Part shown: positions 1 through 7,527 of the stretch, piece after piece
Position numbering within the stretch: the stretch's first letter is position 1
Layout: each line of letters begins with the position of its first letter
DNA from: Cyclobacteriaceae bacterium
Lineage (GTDB): Bacteria > Bacteroidota > Bacteroidia > Cytophagales > Cyclobacteriaceae
Assembly (NCBI GenBank): GCA_029880385.1
Contig: JAOUOM010000014.1
Span: forward strand, 1-12,281
Reading direction: 5' to 3'
DNA length: 12,281 bases
Made by a program: the position numbers and the translations under genes
The notes under the pieces: model-generated
Told to the model about the DNA's origin: nothing
Database searches by the model: none
The model's input: the letters and a program-made list of their open reading frames with translations, nothing else

Positions 1-1
1 G

Positions 2-499
2 TTAGATAGCCTGGCGGCCATTCGAAGGGAAGTTGAAAATATTTATGGTGTATATGAAGTAAGCTACGTGGAATCGCTGGTAGAAAGTATCAATAAAAAC
101 CTGGCTAAGATTGGTGCGTTATTGATTGGGTTTTCAATAGTGTTACTTGTAATGGTCGTGATTTTGATTAACAATACGATCAAACTGGCCCTTTTCTCAC
201 AGCGTTTTTTGATCCGCAGCATGCAATTGGTCGGGGCTACTTCAGCTTTTATCCAGCGTCCCTTCCTTTCCCGTTCCGTTTTGTACGGGATGGTTGCCGG
301 ATCTATCGCATCCGCAAGCCTATACCTTTCCCTTTCGTGGGCCAATAAAAGGATTGATGACCTGGCAAGCTTACAAAATGACCGGGAATTGTTTATTTTG
401 ATCGGTTTATTGATTTTCATGGGAATATTGGTAACGCTTTTGAGCACTTACACAGCCATCAGGCGTTATCTCAAAATATCATTGGACGAACTATACTAA
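2..499 (+). CDS. ftsX: Cell division protein FtsX (3' part; 5' end outside window)
   Basis: The reading frame is open from base 2 and gives 165 residues before TAA; the real start lies upstream of the window, so the internal ATG-like codons here are not starts. FtsX is the polytopic inner-membrane partner of the ATPase FtsE and in many bacteria transmits a signal across the membrane to peptidoglycan hydrolases during division. Seen here: the end of the periplasmic loop, a hydrophobic segment following 'NKNLAKIG', a cytoplasmic stretch with 'LALFSQRFLIRSMQLVGAT' (the typical FtsX juxtamembrane motif R-x-MQLVGAT), two more hydrophobic segments, and a short basic C-terminal tail. The stop is 2 bp before the DUF3098 gene, the usual Bacteroidota arrangement. 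The identification rests on the MQLVGAT region, the topology and the neighbours. Confidence 0.88.
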   Translation, partial: LDSLAAIRREVENIYGVYEVSYVESLVESINKNLAKIGALLIGFSIVLLVMVVILINNTIKLALFSQRFLIRSMQLVGATSAFIQRPFLSRSVLYGMVAGSIASASLYLSLSWANKRIDDLASLQNDRELFILIGLLIFMGILVTLLSTYTAIRRYLKISLDELY

Positions 500-501
500 G
501 A

Positions 502-741
502 ATGGAATTGAAACCAAATTTCGCTTTTACCAGGATCAATTACCTCCTTATGCTGGGTGGGATTGGCTTGCTGGCCATTGGATTTTTTATCATGACACTT
601 GATACTGAAGCATACGGTTTTGGCTTCTACGGACTTACCCTCGGGCCCCTGATCGTCATGGCAGGATTTTTAATTCAGTTTATTGCTATTTTTATTAAAG
701 GCAAACCTTCCGGCGAAGCCCCGCAATCAGAGAAGGAATGA
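502..741 (+). CDS. DUF3098 family small membrane protein
   Basis: A 79-residue protein with two predicted membrane helices (about residues 14-31 and 45-67) separated by a short loop containing 'DTEAYGFGFYGLTLGP', typical of the DUF3098 family found between ftsX and uppP in many Bacteroidota. The N-terminus (MELKPNFAFTRINY) and the acidic, polar C-terminal tail (GEAPQSEKE) would both be cytoplasmic for a two-helix hairpin. The biochemical role is unknown. Its conserved position between a divisome gene and the undecaprenyl-pyrophosphate phosphatase suggests a cell-envelope job (inference). It starts 2 bp after the ftsX stop and its TGA overlaps the uppP ATG by 4 bp (ATGA), so the genes are probably translated from one message. 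Confidence 0.85.
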   Translation: MELKPNFAFTRINYLLMLGGIGLLAIGFFIMTLDTEAYGFGFYGLTLGPLIVMAGFLIQFIAIFIKGKPSGEAPQSEKE

Positions 742-1532
742 CGTGGATTGATGCATTGATCCTTGGAATTGTTCAGGGGTTAACCGAGTTTTTGCCTGTG
801 AGTAGCAGCGGGCATTTGGAAATAGGCAATGTCCTGTTGGGTGTAGAGGGAAATACCAATCTTTTGTTTGCCGTAATTGTGCACGCAGCCACGGCCTTGA
901 GTACCATCGTTGTTTTCAGAAAAGACATTGGGACCATTCTGGTGGAATTGATTCAATTGAAATGGAATGAGTCAGTCAGGTTTGTACTGAAAATCATCCT
1001 CTCCATGGTGCCGGTGGGTGTGGTGGGCCTTTTGTTTGAGGACGAAATCGAGAAGTTTTTTAGCGGAAACCTCCTTTTAGTAGGCTCCATGTTGTTGATT
1101 ACCTCTTTCTTGTTATTCTTCACCCATTTCAAAAAGCAAAATGACCGGGAGGTTGGCTATTTCGACTCGCTCATCATTGGTTTGGCACAGGCAGTTGCCA
1201 TCTTGCCGGGTATTTCCAGATCTGGGGCCACGATTGCCACAGCACTGCTTTTGGGTATCGACAAGGCCAAAGCAGCACGTTTTTCATTTCTCATGGTTCT
1301 TGTACCGATTGTGGGGGCCAGTCTGCTAAAATTGAAAGATTATTGGGAAGCACCCGTCCAGTATGAGGGCCTGTCCACGTCTTCACTTTTGGTGGGCTTT
1401 GGTGCAGCTTTTGCGGCGGGTTATCTGGCATGCAGGTGGATGATTCAGGTGGTTAAAAATGGCAAGCTTACCTATTTTGCCTTGTACTGCCTCATCATTG
1501 GTTTGATTGCCGTTTTTTCGACATTTCTATGA
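738..1532 (+). CDS. uppP: Undecaprenyl-diphosphatase UppP (BacA family)
   Basis: A 264-residue integral membrane enzyme that dephosphorylates undecaprenyl pyrophosphate to undecaprenyl phosphate, recycling the lipid carrier for peptidoglycan and surface polysaccharide synthesis; overexpression of this family gives bacitracin resistance. Both family signatures are visible: the first loop 'GLTEFLPVSSSGH' at residues 14-26 (Glu17, Ser22-24, His26) and the second loop 'LPGISRSGAT' at residues 156-165 with the essential Arg161. The rest is dominated by hydrophobic helices, and the length matches the family (about 260-280). The start overlaps the DUF3098 stop as ATGA and the end overlaps truB as ATGA, indicating a polycistronic, probably translationally coupled unit. 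There is no sign of truncation. Confidence 0.96.
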   Translation: MTWIDALILGIVQGLTEFLPVSSSGHLEIGNVLLGVEGNTNLLFAVIVHAATALSTIVVFRKDIGTILVELIQLKWNESVRFVLKIILSMVPVGVVGLLFEDEIEKFFSGNLLLVGSMLLITSFLLFFTHFKKQNDREVGYFDSLIIGLAQAVAILPGISRSGATIATALLLGIDKAKAARFSFLMVLVPIVGASLLKLKDYWEAPVQYEGLSTSSLLVGFGAAFAAGYLACRWMIQVVKNGKLTYFALYCLIIGLIAVFSTFL

Positions 1533-2209
1533 TTATTCCGGAAGAAGGTCAATTGCTGCTGGTGAATAAGCCCTATCAATGGACGTCATTTGATGTGGTC
1601 AATAAACTGAAATACGGACTTAGGGCAAAAAAGATAGGGCATGCAGGTACGTTGGATCCGCTCGCGACAGGTCTCCTTATCATTGGGATAAATAAATTCA
1701 CCAAAAAACTCAATGAAATACAGGGACTGGACAAGGAATACGTGGGCGTATTTGAACTGGGAAAAACAACCCCTTCCTATGACCTGGAAACAGCCTTTGA
1801 TTCTGAGCTCCCAATCGAAGGCATACACGAGGAGGCGATCCGTCAGGCAGCTGTTGCACTAACAGGTCAGTTGTCGCAGGTTCCCCCGGCTCATTCTGCG
1901 ATCAAAGTAGATGGGCAGCGGGCATATAAACTGGCTAGACGAAAGCAGGAGGTGGTTCTGAAATCGCGGCAGGTTACCATTTATGAATTTGAAATCATGG
2001 AGATCAGGCTACCCGAAGTGCAGGTGCGGATATCGTGCTCCAAAGGGACGTATATTCGTAGTTTGGCCCATGATTTTGGCAAACTATTGGGTGTAGGTGC
2101 TTACCTGAAATCGCTCGAACGTACCCGGGTTGGTGAGTTTTTATTAAAAGATGCCTACCAACTGGAAGAACTGGTAACGTTGAAGAAAAAGGACAATGAA
2201 GATCATTGA
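1529..2209 (+). CDS. truB: tRNA pseudouridine(55) synthase TruB
   Basis: A 226-residue protein that isomerises U55 of the T-psi-C loop in most tRNAs to pseudouridine. The catalytic motif 'GHAGTLDPLATGLL' is present with the nucleophilic Asp43 inside GTLDPLATG. Downstream landmarks include 'DKEYVGVFELGKTTPSYDLE' (about residues 68-87), 'QVPPAHSAIKVDGQRAYKLAR' (about 117-137) and 'SCSKGTYIRSLAHDFG' (about 169-184), all characteristic of TruB. It is shorter than the E. coli enzyme (about 314 residues) because the C-terminal PUA-like domain is absent, which is common in Bacteroidota. The start ATG overlaps the uppP stop by 4 bp and the 3' end overlaps the ribF start by 14 bp. Confidence 0.96.
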   Translation: MIIPEEGQLLLVNKPYQWTSFDVVNKLKYGLRAKKIGHAGTLDPLATGLLIIGINKFTKKLNEIQGLDKEYVGVFELGKTTPSYDLETAFDSELPIEGIHEEAIRQAAVALTGQLSQVPPAHSAIKVDGQRAYKLARRKQEVVLKSRQVTIYEFEIMEIRLPEVQVRISCSKGTYIRSLAHDFGKLLGVGAYLKSLERTRVGEFLLKDAYQLEELVTLKKKDNEDH

Positions 2210-3131
2210 AAACCTTTCGGATATAGGCCGTCTATCATTTCCGGTGGCCACTACAGGCACGTTCGACGGTGTGCACATTGGTCACCAGAAAATTCTGAGT
2301 GACGTTGCGGCTCAGGCGATTGCCAGGGGAGGTTCAAGTGTTGTCATTACCTACTGGCCTCACCCACGCTTTGTAGTAGGAAAAAACGGGAATGGTCTGA
2401 AGCTACTTACCACGTTTGACGAAAAAGCTGCCTTTATTGCTTCCTGTGGCATTGATTACCTGGTGAAATTGCGTTTCACACGAAAATTTTCAGAATATTC
2501 ATCCGAAGCATATATCCAGAAAATACTCATCGAAGGAGTGGGGGTCGGGAAACTGGTAATCGGGTATGACCATAAATTCGGAAAGGATCGTGAGGGTGGA
2601 TTCGATTATCTGGTGGCAAATCAGGATCGGTTGGGTTTTGAAGTACAGGAAATTCCCCGACAGGATATTGACCATGTAGGGGTTAGCTCTACCAAAATAC
2701 GAAATGCCCTGAATTCAGGCGATGTACAAACGGCCATGGAATACTTGGGGCGGCCGTATTCTTTATCAGGAATTGTAACAAAGGGTGAACAATTGGGAAG
2801 GAAAATCGGTTTTCCTACTGCCAATATTTATGTTCCGGAAGACTATAAACTCATACCGTCCGATGGCGTATATGCAGTCATGGTTTGCCTGGAAGGCCAG
2901 GAATACCAGGGCATGTTGAATATTGGCATGCGTCCGACAGTGGACGGGCACGACAGGACGATTGAAGTAAATATTTTTAATTTTGAAAGGGATATTTATG
3001 GGCTTCGGTTGGGAATAAAATTCATGGCACAACTTAGAAAAGAGCAGAAATTCCCAGGCGTAGACGAACTGAAACAACAATTGGAAAGGGACAAAGCGCA
3101 AGCCAGACTTTTTTTTGAAAATAAGCAATGA
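2196..3131 (+). CDS. ribF: Bifunctional riboflavin kinase / FAD synthetase RibF
   Basis: A 311-residue cytoplasmic enzyme that phosphorylates riboflavin to FMN and then adenylylates FMN to FAD. The N-terminal nucleotidyltransferase domain (about 15-180) has 'GTFDGVHIGH' at residues 21-30 (HIGH motif 27-30) and 'SSTKIRNAL' at 164-172. The C-terminal kinase domain (about 185-310) has 'GRKIGFPTANI' at 201-211, 'DGVYAV' at 223-228, 'NIGMRPTVDG' at 242-251 and 'IEVNIFNF' with the expected catalytic Glu257. Length and order of domains are normal. The ATG lies inside the end of truB (14-bp overlap), a start supported by immediate alignment of the N-terminus with the family. The truB-ribF pairing is common in bacteria. 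Confidence 0.96.
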   Translation: MKIIENLSDIGRLSFPVATTGTFDGVHIGHQKILSDVAAQAIARGGSSVVITYWPHPRFVVGKNGNGLKLLTTFDEKAAFIASCGIDYLVKLRFTRKFSEYSSEAYIQKILIEGVGVGKLVIGYDHKFGKDREGGFDYLVANQDRLGFEVQEIPRQDIDHVGVSSTKIRNALNSGDVQTAMEYLGRPYSLSGIVTKGEQLGRKIGFPTANIYVPEDYKLIPSDGVYAVMVCLEGQEYQGMLNIGMRPTVDGHDRTIEVNIFNFERDIYGLRLGIKFMAQLRKEQKFPGVDELKQQLERDKAQARLFFENKQ

Positions 3132-3158
3132 AAAAAACTCACCGGTCGGGCTGAAAAA

Positions 3159-3166
3159 TAAATTTG
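3159..3166 (+). promoter_or_regulatory. Possible -7 element (TAAATTTG) before the M48 gene
   Basis: TAAATTTG fits the Bacteroidota -7 consensus TAnnTTTG exactly and lies in the 41-bp gap after ribF. I cannot find a convincing -33 TTG at 19-21 bp upstream, so this may be chance in an AT-rich gap. If real, initiation near 3171-3173 would favour translation from the ATG at 3182. Confidence 0.3.
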
Positions 3167-3172
3167 TTAACA

Positions 3173-4003
3173 ATGAAACACATGAAACCACTAAAAACAA
3201 TGGTTGGGGTTTTTGCCCTGACAACCCTGATGATTTTCACCGCTTGTGATAAAAAAGGGCAGGTAATTGATCAGGTGTTGGGTTTTACACCTGACTATGA
3301 TGTGAAACTAGGACAGCAGGTGGCAGCCGAAATTGAGTCTGACACGGTGGAATACCCGATATTGCCACCGGCAGATTTTGTGGATGCCTACAATTACCTG
3401 AATGCGATGAAAGATGCCATTCTGGCCAGTGACAACATCGAATACAGGGATATTTTTGCCTATGAATTGAAAATCATACAGCGGGATGATGTGCTCAATG
3501 CCTTTGCCACTCCCGGGGGCTATATTTACGTATATACCGGCCTGATTAAATACCTGGATAGTGCCGATGACCTGGCGGGTGTATTGGGACATGAAATTGC
3601 GCATGCAGAACGGAGGCATTCGATCGAGCAGATGAAAAAATCACTCTCCATCCAATTCCTGATTTCTGTTGCATTGGGCGAGGGAACAGCTGCGGATTTG
3701 GCAACGGTAGCCGGGAACCTGCTGGCGTTGAAATTTAGCCGGGAAGATGAGTCGGAATCCGATGCATACAGTGTAACCTACCTCGGGGATACCCAATATG
3801 CGTGTAATGGTGCAGCTTCGTTTTTCGAAAAACTGGAAGCGCAAAACCAGGGGGGAAGTATTCCTGCATTCCTGAGTACGCACCCATCGCCCGACACACG
3901 TGTGGCCGATATAAACGCAAAAGCAGTAGCGGATGCCTGTGATACGCTGCGGGTAGTGGAAACTGGCTTTACATACTTGGATTTCAAAAACAGCCTTCCC
4001 TGA
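3173..4003 (+). CDS. M48 family zinc metalloprotease, predicted lipoprotein
   Basis: A 276-residue predicted secreted metalloprotease, counted from the ATG at 3173; an ATG at 3182 is equally possible, and the in-frame TTG at 3164 is unlikely because it precedes a normal lipoprotein signal. Residues 1-24 are a basic then hydrophobic signal ending in 'IFTAC', so Cys25 is the likely lipidation site; the next residues (DKKGQ) are compatible with surface or periplasmic placement. The active site is 'HEIAH' at 140-144, the third zinc ligand is probably Glu193 in 'REDESESDA', and 'NAFATPGGYIYV' (109-120) and 'THPSPDTRVADI' (236-247) are typical of the BepA/LoiP-like M48 group involved in outer-membrane protein quality control. 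Substrate is unknown. The stop overlaps the gldC start as TGATG. Confidence 0.9.
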   Translation: MKHMKPLKTMVGVFALTTLMIFTACDKKGQVIDQVLGFTPDYDVKLGQQVAAEIESDTVEYPILPPADFVDAYNYLNAMKDAILASDNIEYRDIFAYELKIIQRDDVLNAFATPGGYIYVYTGLIKYLDSADDLAGVLGHEIAHAERRHSIEQMKKSLSIQFLISVALGEGTAADLATVAGNLLALKFSREDESESDAYSVTYLGDTQYACNGAASFFEKLEAQNQGGSIPAFLSTHPSPDTRVADINAKAVADACDTLRVVETGFTYLDFKNSLP

Positions 4004-4335
4004 TGCGAGAAACAAAAATTACGTTTAATGTAACGCTGGATGATGAAAATATCCCTGAAAAAATCCAGTGGGATGCTGATGATAAAGGCATGGAGGGATT
4101 GTTGGATACAAAATCGATTAGTGTGGCACTTTGGGACGACCAGAAAAAGAATACATTGCGTATCGACCTATGGACCAAAGACATGACAATAGATGAAATG
4201 AAGAGATTTTACATCGACTGTCTGGGTGGAATATCACAAACACTACTTAGTTCAACTGGCGATGAGTTCATGTCTGCCGAAATCAACTCGTTGTGCGACA
4301 GGCTGGTAACGCATGTGAAATCCGAGCTTCAATAA
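4003..4335 (+). CDS. gldC: Gliding motility protein GldC
   Basis: A 110-residue soluble protein without signal peptide or membrane helix. It matches the GldC family along its length: 'ITFNVTLDDENIPEKIQWDA' near the N-terminus, 'ALWDDQKKNTLRIDLWTKDM' in the middle and 'RFYIDCLGGISQTLLSSTGDEF' towards the C-terminus. GldC was identified in Flavobacterium johnsoniae as a protein that improves gliding; its exact biochemical role is not established, and homologues occur widely in Bacteroidota including non-gliders. The ATG overlaps the M48 protease TGA by one base (TGATG), implying translational coupling. GldB, its usual partner in flavobacteria, is not in this window. An intrinsic terminator follows 24 bp downstream. 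Confidence 0.9.
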   Translation: MRETKITFNVTLDDENIPEKIQWDADDKGMEGLLDTKSISVALWDDQKKNTLRIDLWTKDMTIDEMKRFYIDCLGGISQTLLSSTGDEFMSAEINSLCDRLVTHVKSELQ

Positions 4336-4359
4336 AAAAAGTATAATACGTTTGTTACA

Positions 4360-4386
4360 AGCCTCCCGTAACCGGAGGCTTTTTTT
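4360..4386 (+). terminator. Intrinsic terminator after gldC
   Basis: Arms AGCCTCC (4360-4366) and GGAGGCT (4374-4380) form a 7-bp stem, extendable by a G-C pair with one bulged C, followed by a run of T (4380-4386). It closes the left operon. Confidence 0.9.
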
Positions 4387-4499
4387 GTTTGATGTTTTAT
4401 TAAAATATCTTATTCTAATGCCTTCTTTAATAAGAATTTATTAATTTTTTTTACTAATATTAGTATTGTATTTTTTTAAAATCATCAAAACATGCACCT
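4387..4499 (+). promoter_or_regulatory. AT-rich upstream region of the TonB-dependent receptor gene
   Basis: This very AT-rich gap must carry the receptor promoter because a terminator precedes it. The nearest -7-like element is TAGTATTG at 4461-4468, one mismatch from TAnnTTTG, giving a leader of about 25 nt; no TTG is seen at the -33 position. A four-codon mini-ORF (ATG CAC CTA TGA, 4492-4503) overlaps the receptor start. No other structure is convincing. Confidence 0.35.
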
Positions 4500-7472
4500 A
4501 TGAATAATGCAATTACTAAATTCTTGATGGGATTTGTGTTTTCCTGTGGCTTTACGGTACTTTTCGCTCAGACGACCATTAGCGGGAGAATCACAGAGGA
4601 CGGTAATAATGAGCCGCTTATTGGCGTGAATATCCTTGTGAAAGGAACCGTGTTGGGTACAACCACGGACATGAATGGTAATTTTAATCTCAAGGTAGCT
4701 GCCGCACCACCCGTGGTTTTGATTATTTCAAGCGTCGGATTTGAACGTCAGGAAATTGAAATTACACAAGCGAGTGTGACAGCACTGAATATTGTTTTGA
4801 AAGAAACTGATTTGTTGGGTCAGGAAGTTGTGGTTTCGGCCTCCCGTGTTGAAGAAAGCATCCTTCAATCACCGGTATCCATCGAAAAAATGGACATTCT
4901 CGATATTCAGTCCACCTCATCGGATTCGTATTACAAGGCAATTGCAAACCTGAAAGGGGTCGATATAGCCACCAGTTCGATCAATTTTCAAATCATAAAT
5001 ACCCGCGGTTTTGGTAGTACGGGAAACACCCGTTTTGTCCAGTTGATTGACGGGATGGATACCCAGGCACCTGCCTTGAATTTTCCGATTGGCAATATGA
5101 ACGGACCTAGCGAGTTGGATGTGGAATCAGTTGAATTGATACCCGGGGCATCATCCGCTCTGTACGGACCGAATGCCTTCAATGGCGTATTGCTGATCAA
5201 TAGCAAGAACGCCTTTGATTACCAGGGACTTAGTTTTTTTCATAAGCAGGGGTTTAATCATTTTAAAACAACATACGGCCAACCCGTGTCCCCGATGTAT
5301 GAGAGTTCGCTTCGCTTTGCAAAAGCATTTAATAACAAATTTGCCTTTAAAATTAATTTGTCATACCAGCGCGCAAACGATTGGCAGGGAAATGACCCCA
5401 CGGATCGCCATGCGGCCGATAATCCGCTTGCCTCAATAAACGGGGTCAATCCGGGTGCTGACCGGCTTCATTTTATGGGTGATGAGGCAGCCATCAATCT
5501 GGCAATTTTCCCCTTTTCTTCCGGGTTTAATGCTGCTGCCAGGTCTACCCTTTTCGGGCCGGGTGTTACGGCAGCCGATTACGTAGCCGGAAATGGAATA
5601 ATGGATTTGCCCAATCATGTGGTGTCAATCACACCGTATAATGAAGTGGATTTGATTGATTATGGTGCTGAAAACAAGAAAATTTCCACAGGGTTGTATT
5701 ACAGGATAAATGACAAAATGGAGCTTAGTTACCTGTACAATGCCGGATTTGGTACCAGTATTTATACCGGAGCCCAGCGTTATTCTCTTTCAAATTTTGG
5801 GATTCAGCAACATCGTGCGCAGTTAAGGGGTGATAATTTTTATATGCGGGCATATGGTACGTTTGAAAATTCCGGCGGATCGTACATTACCGAGTTTTTG
5901 GCCAAGCGGATCAACGATTTGGTGGTAGGATATACCAATCCTTTGTTTTATAATCAGGGAAAAGGGGATTTGACGGGCTACCTGCTTGATTATGGGATTG
6001 AATACCTCCGGTCATTGTATAATCAGGGCCTGATGCCCGGAGATGTAAATGCGCTTGCCGCAACAGATCGTCTCAATGCACAAAAAACTGCCCATGATTT
6101 TGCCAGAAATACAGTGGATGGCCGTTACATCATGAATCCGGAGACGGGTACGGTAACCGATTTCAGTACGGGGGAAGTCCTGACTTTTGAGCAAATAAAA
6201 ACACGGGCACTCGCGGGCGTGGTACCCAAGGGGCCGAGTTTTGCCGACAGGTCAGCGATGTACCATGCCGAGGGTCAGTATGATTTTAAAAATGAAATCG
6301 ATTTTATGGACATGCAGGCCGGTGCCAGTTTCAAGACGTACAAGCTGAATTCAAAGGGAACGATTTTTTCGGATACTGCGGGAGCTATATATATTCGGGA
6401 AATAGGTGCCTATGTACAGGCATCTAAAAAAATAAATGAGGTGGTGAAATTATCCGGATCGGTTCGGTATGATAAAAACCAGAATTTCAAAGGCCAGGTA
6501 AACCCACGCTTGTCGGGAGTATTTACCGTGGCAAAAAACCATAATTTCAGAACCTCTTTCCAGACGGGCTTTCGAGTTCCTACCACACAGGGGCAGTATA
6601 TAGACCTTGACATCATTTCCTCACGCCTGCTTGGCGGGCTTCCTCAGGTATATGAATCATGGAACATTCCAAGGATAAGTCCTACCGGACAATATTTATC
6701 CTTCAAAGGGGGATCGGTTTTTGAATTTCGCAATGCGATTTTTGGCGGGCAAACACCCGCTCAGGCAGCTTCCCTGCTAGTGCCCTTTGATATGGCACGT
6801 CCTGTAATTCCGGAAAAAGTAAAATCCTTGGAGATAGGGTATAAAAGTCTGATACAAAATAAGGTGATGGTTGATGCCGTCTATTATTACAACAATTATA
6901 CGGATTTTATTACGCAGGAAATGGTAGTGATTGCTACGGATGACGGCACAGGAAATCCCAATTACCTGTCCATGCTGACGAGCGATGCCATCGACGGGAG
7001 TACAAAATCAACCGCATTGGCCGTATATACCAACCGTACCGACAAAGTGCAGACACAGGGGGCAGCCATTGGGCTGGATTATAGCCTTCCCAGGGGGTAT
7101 TCTGTGGGAGGAAACTATAGCTGGAACAAGTTCATAAGTGGATATGACAACAATACACTCAATGATTTCAATACACCCGAAAACAAGTTTAATGTCAATT
7201 TTGGGAACCGGAAAGTGACGGACATACTTGGGTTTAACCTCACCTACAGGTGGCAGGAAGGATTTGAATGGCAGTCGAGTTTTGCACGCGGCATGGTGCC
7301 TGCCTATCAGACCATGGATGCGCAGGTCAGTATTCGGCTAAATGCCCTGAAATCTGTCATGAAAATAGGAGGATCCAACCTGTTAAACCATTATTACATA
7401 CAGAGCCTTGGGGGGCCGAGAATCGGAGCGATCTATTACCTCTCCATCACATTTGATGAATTGATGAATTAA
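4500..7472 (+). CDS. TonB-dependent outer-membrane receptor with carboxypeptidase-like regulatory domain
   Basis: A 990-residue outer-membrane importer. Residues 1-23 are a signal peptide (hydrophobic core, cleavage likely after 'LFA' before Gln24). Residues about 26-103 form a CarboxypepD_reg-like domain ('ISGRITEDGNNEPLIGVNI', then 'TTTDMNGNFNL'). The plug follows at about 110-240, with 'EVVVSASRVEESILQSPVSI', 'NTRGFGSTGNTRFVQLIDGMD' and 'VELIPGASSALYGPNAFNGV'. The remainder is a beta-barrel with alternating aromatic strands ending in 'IGAIYYLSITF' close to the C-terminus. Transport would be powered by TonB-ExbBD. No SusD-like lipoprotein follows, and a terminator lies directly downstream, so this is a stand-alone receptor rather than a SusCD glycan pair. 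The substrate (iron chelate, vitamin, peptide or other) cannot be told from sequence alone. Confidence 0.93.
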   Translation: MNNAITKFLMGFVFSCGFTVLFAQTTISGRITEDGNNEPLIGVNILVKGTVLGTTTDMNGNFNLKVAAAPPVVLIISSVGFERQEIEITQASVTALNIVLKETDLLGQEVVVSASRVEESILQSPVSIEKMDILDIQSTSSDSYYKAIANLKGVDIATSSINFQIINTRGFGSTGNTRFVQLIDGMDTQAPALNFPIGNMNGPSELDVESVELIPGASSALYGPNAFNGVLLINSKNAFDYQGLSFFHKQGFNHFKTTYGQPVSPMYESSLRFAKAFNNKFAFKINLSYQRANDWQGNDPTDRHAADNPLASINGVNPGADRLHFMGDEAAINLAIFPFSSGFNAAARSTLFGPGVTAADYVAGNGIMDLPNHVVSITPYNEVDLIDYGAENKKISTGLYYRINDKMELSYLYNAGFGTSIYTGAQRYSLSNFGIQQHRAQLRGDNFYMRAYGTFENSGGSYITEFLAKRINDLVVGYTNPLFYNQGKGDLTGYLLDYGIEYLRSLYNQGLMPGDVNALAATDRLNAQKTAHDFARNTVDGRYIMNPETGTVTDFSTGEVLTFEQIKTRALAGVVPKGPSFADRSAMYHAEGQYDFKNEIDFMDMQAGASFKTYKLNSKGTIFSDTAGAIYIREIGAYVQASKKINEVVKLSGSVRYDKNQNFKGQVNPRLSGVFTVAKNHNFRTSFQTGFRVPTTQGQYIDLDIISSRLLGGLPQVYESWNIPRISPTGQYLSFKGGSVFEFRNAIFGGQTPAQAASLLVPFDMARPVIPEKVKSLEIGYKSLIQNKVMVDAVYYYNNYTDFITQEMVVIATDDGTGNPNYLSMLTSDAIDGSTKSTALAVYTNRTDKVQTQGAAIGLDYSLPRGYSVGGNYSWNKFISGYDNNTLNDFNTPENKFNVNFGNRKVTDILGFNLTYRWQEGFEWQSSFARGMVPAYQTMDAQVSIRLNALKSVMKIGGSNLLNHYYIQSLGGPRIGAIYYLSITFDELMN

Positions 7473-7494
7473 TTAAAACCAAAATTTGTATCTT

Positions 7495-7522
7495 AAACCC
7501 GCTGAGTGAAGCGGGTTTTTTT
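7495..7522 (+). terminator. Intrinsic terminator after the TonB-dependent receptor
   Basis: Arms AAACCCGC (7495-7502) and GCGGGTTT (7511-7518) form an 8-bp stem with an 8-nt loop, followed by T residues to 7522. It ends only 5 bp before the next start codon, so the channel gene must be transcribed from read-through or from a promoter inside the receptor gene's end. Confidence 0.88.
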
Positions 7523-7527
7523 ATTGA

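Noticed and set aside
2766..3224. Minus-strand 152-codon ORF across the ribF end
   Set aside because: Antisense to ribF with no family features; spans a real gene end and the gap.
4347..4354. TACGTTTG, a perfect TAnnTTTG match, as the receptor promoter
   Set aside because: It lies just before the gldC terminator, so a transcript starting there would run straight into the hairpin at 4360-4386; no -33 element seen.
4408..4435. Inverted repeat TCTTATT-N14-AATAAGA upstream of the receptor gene
   Set aside because: Only A/T-rich arms in very AT-rich DNA; likely chance.
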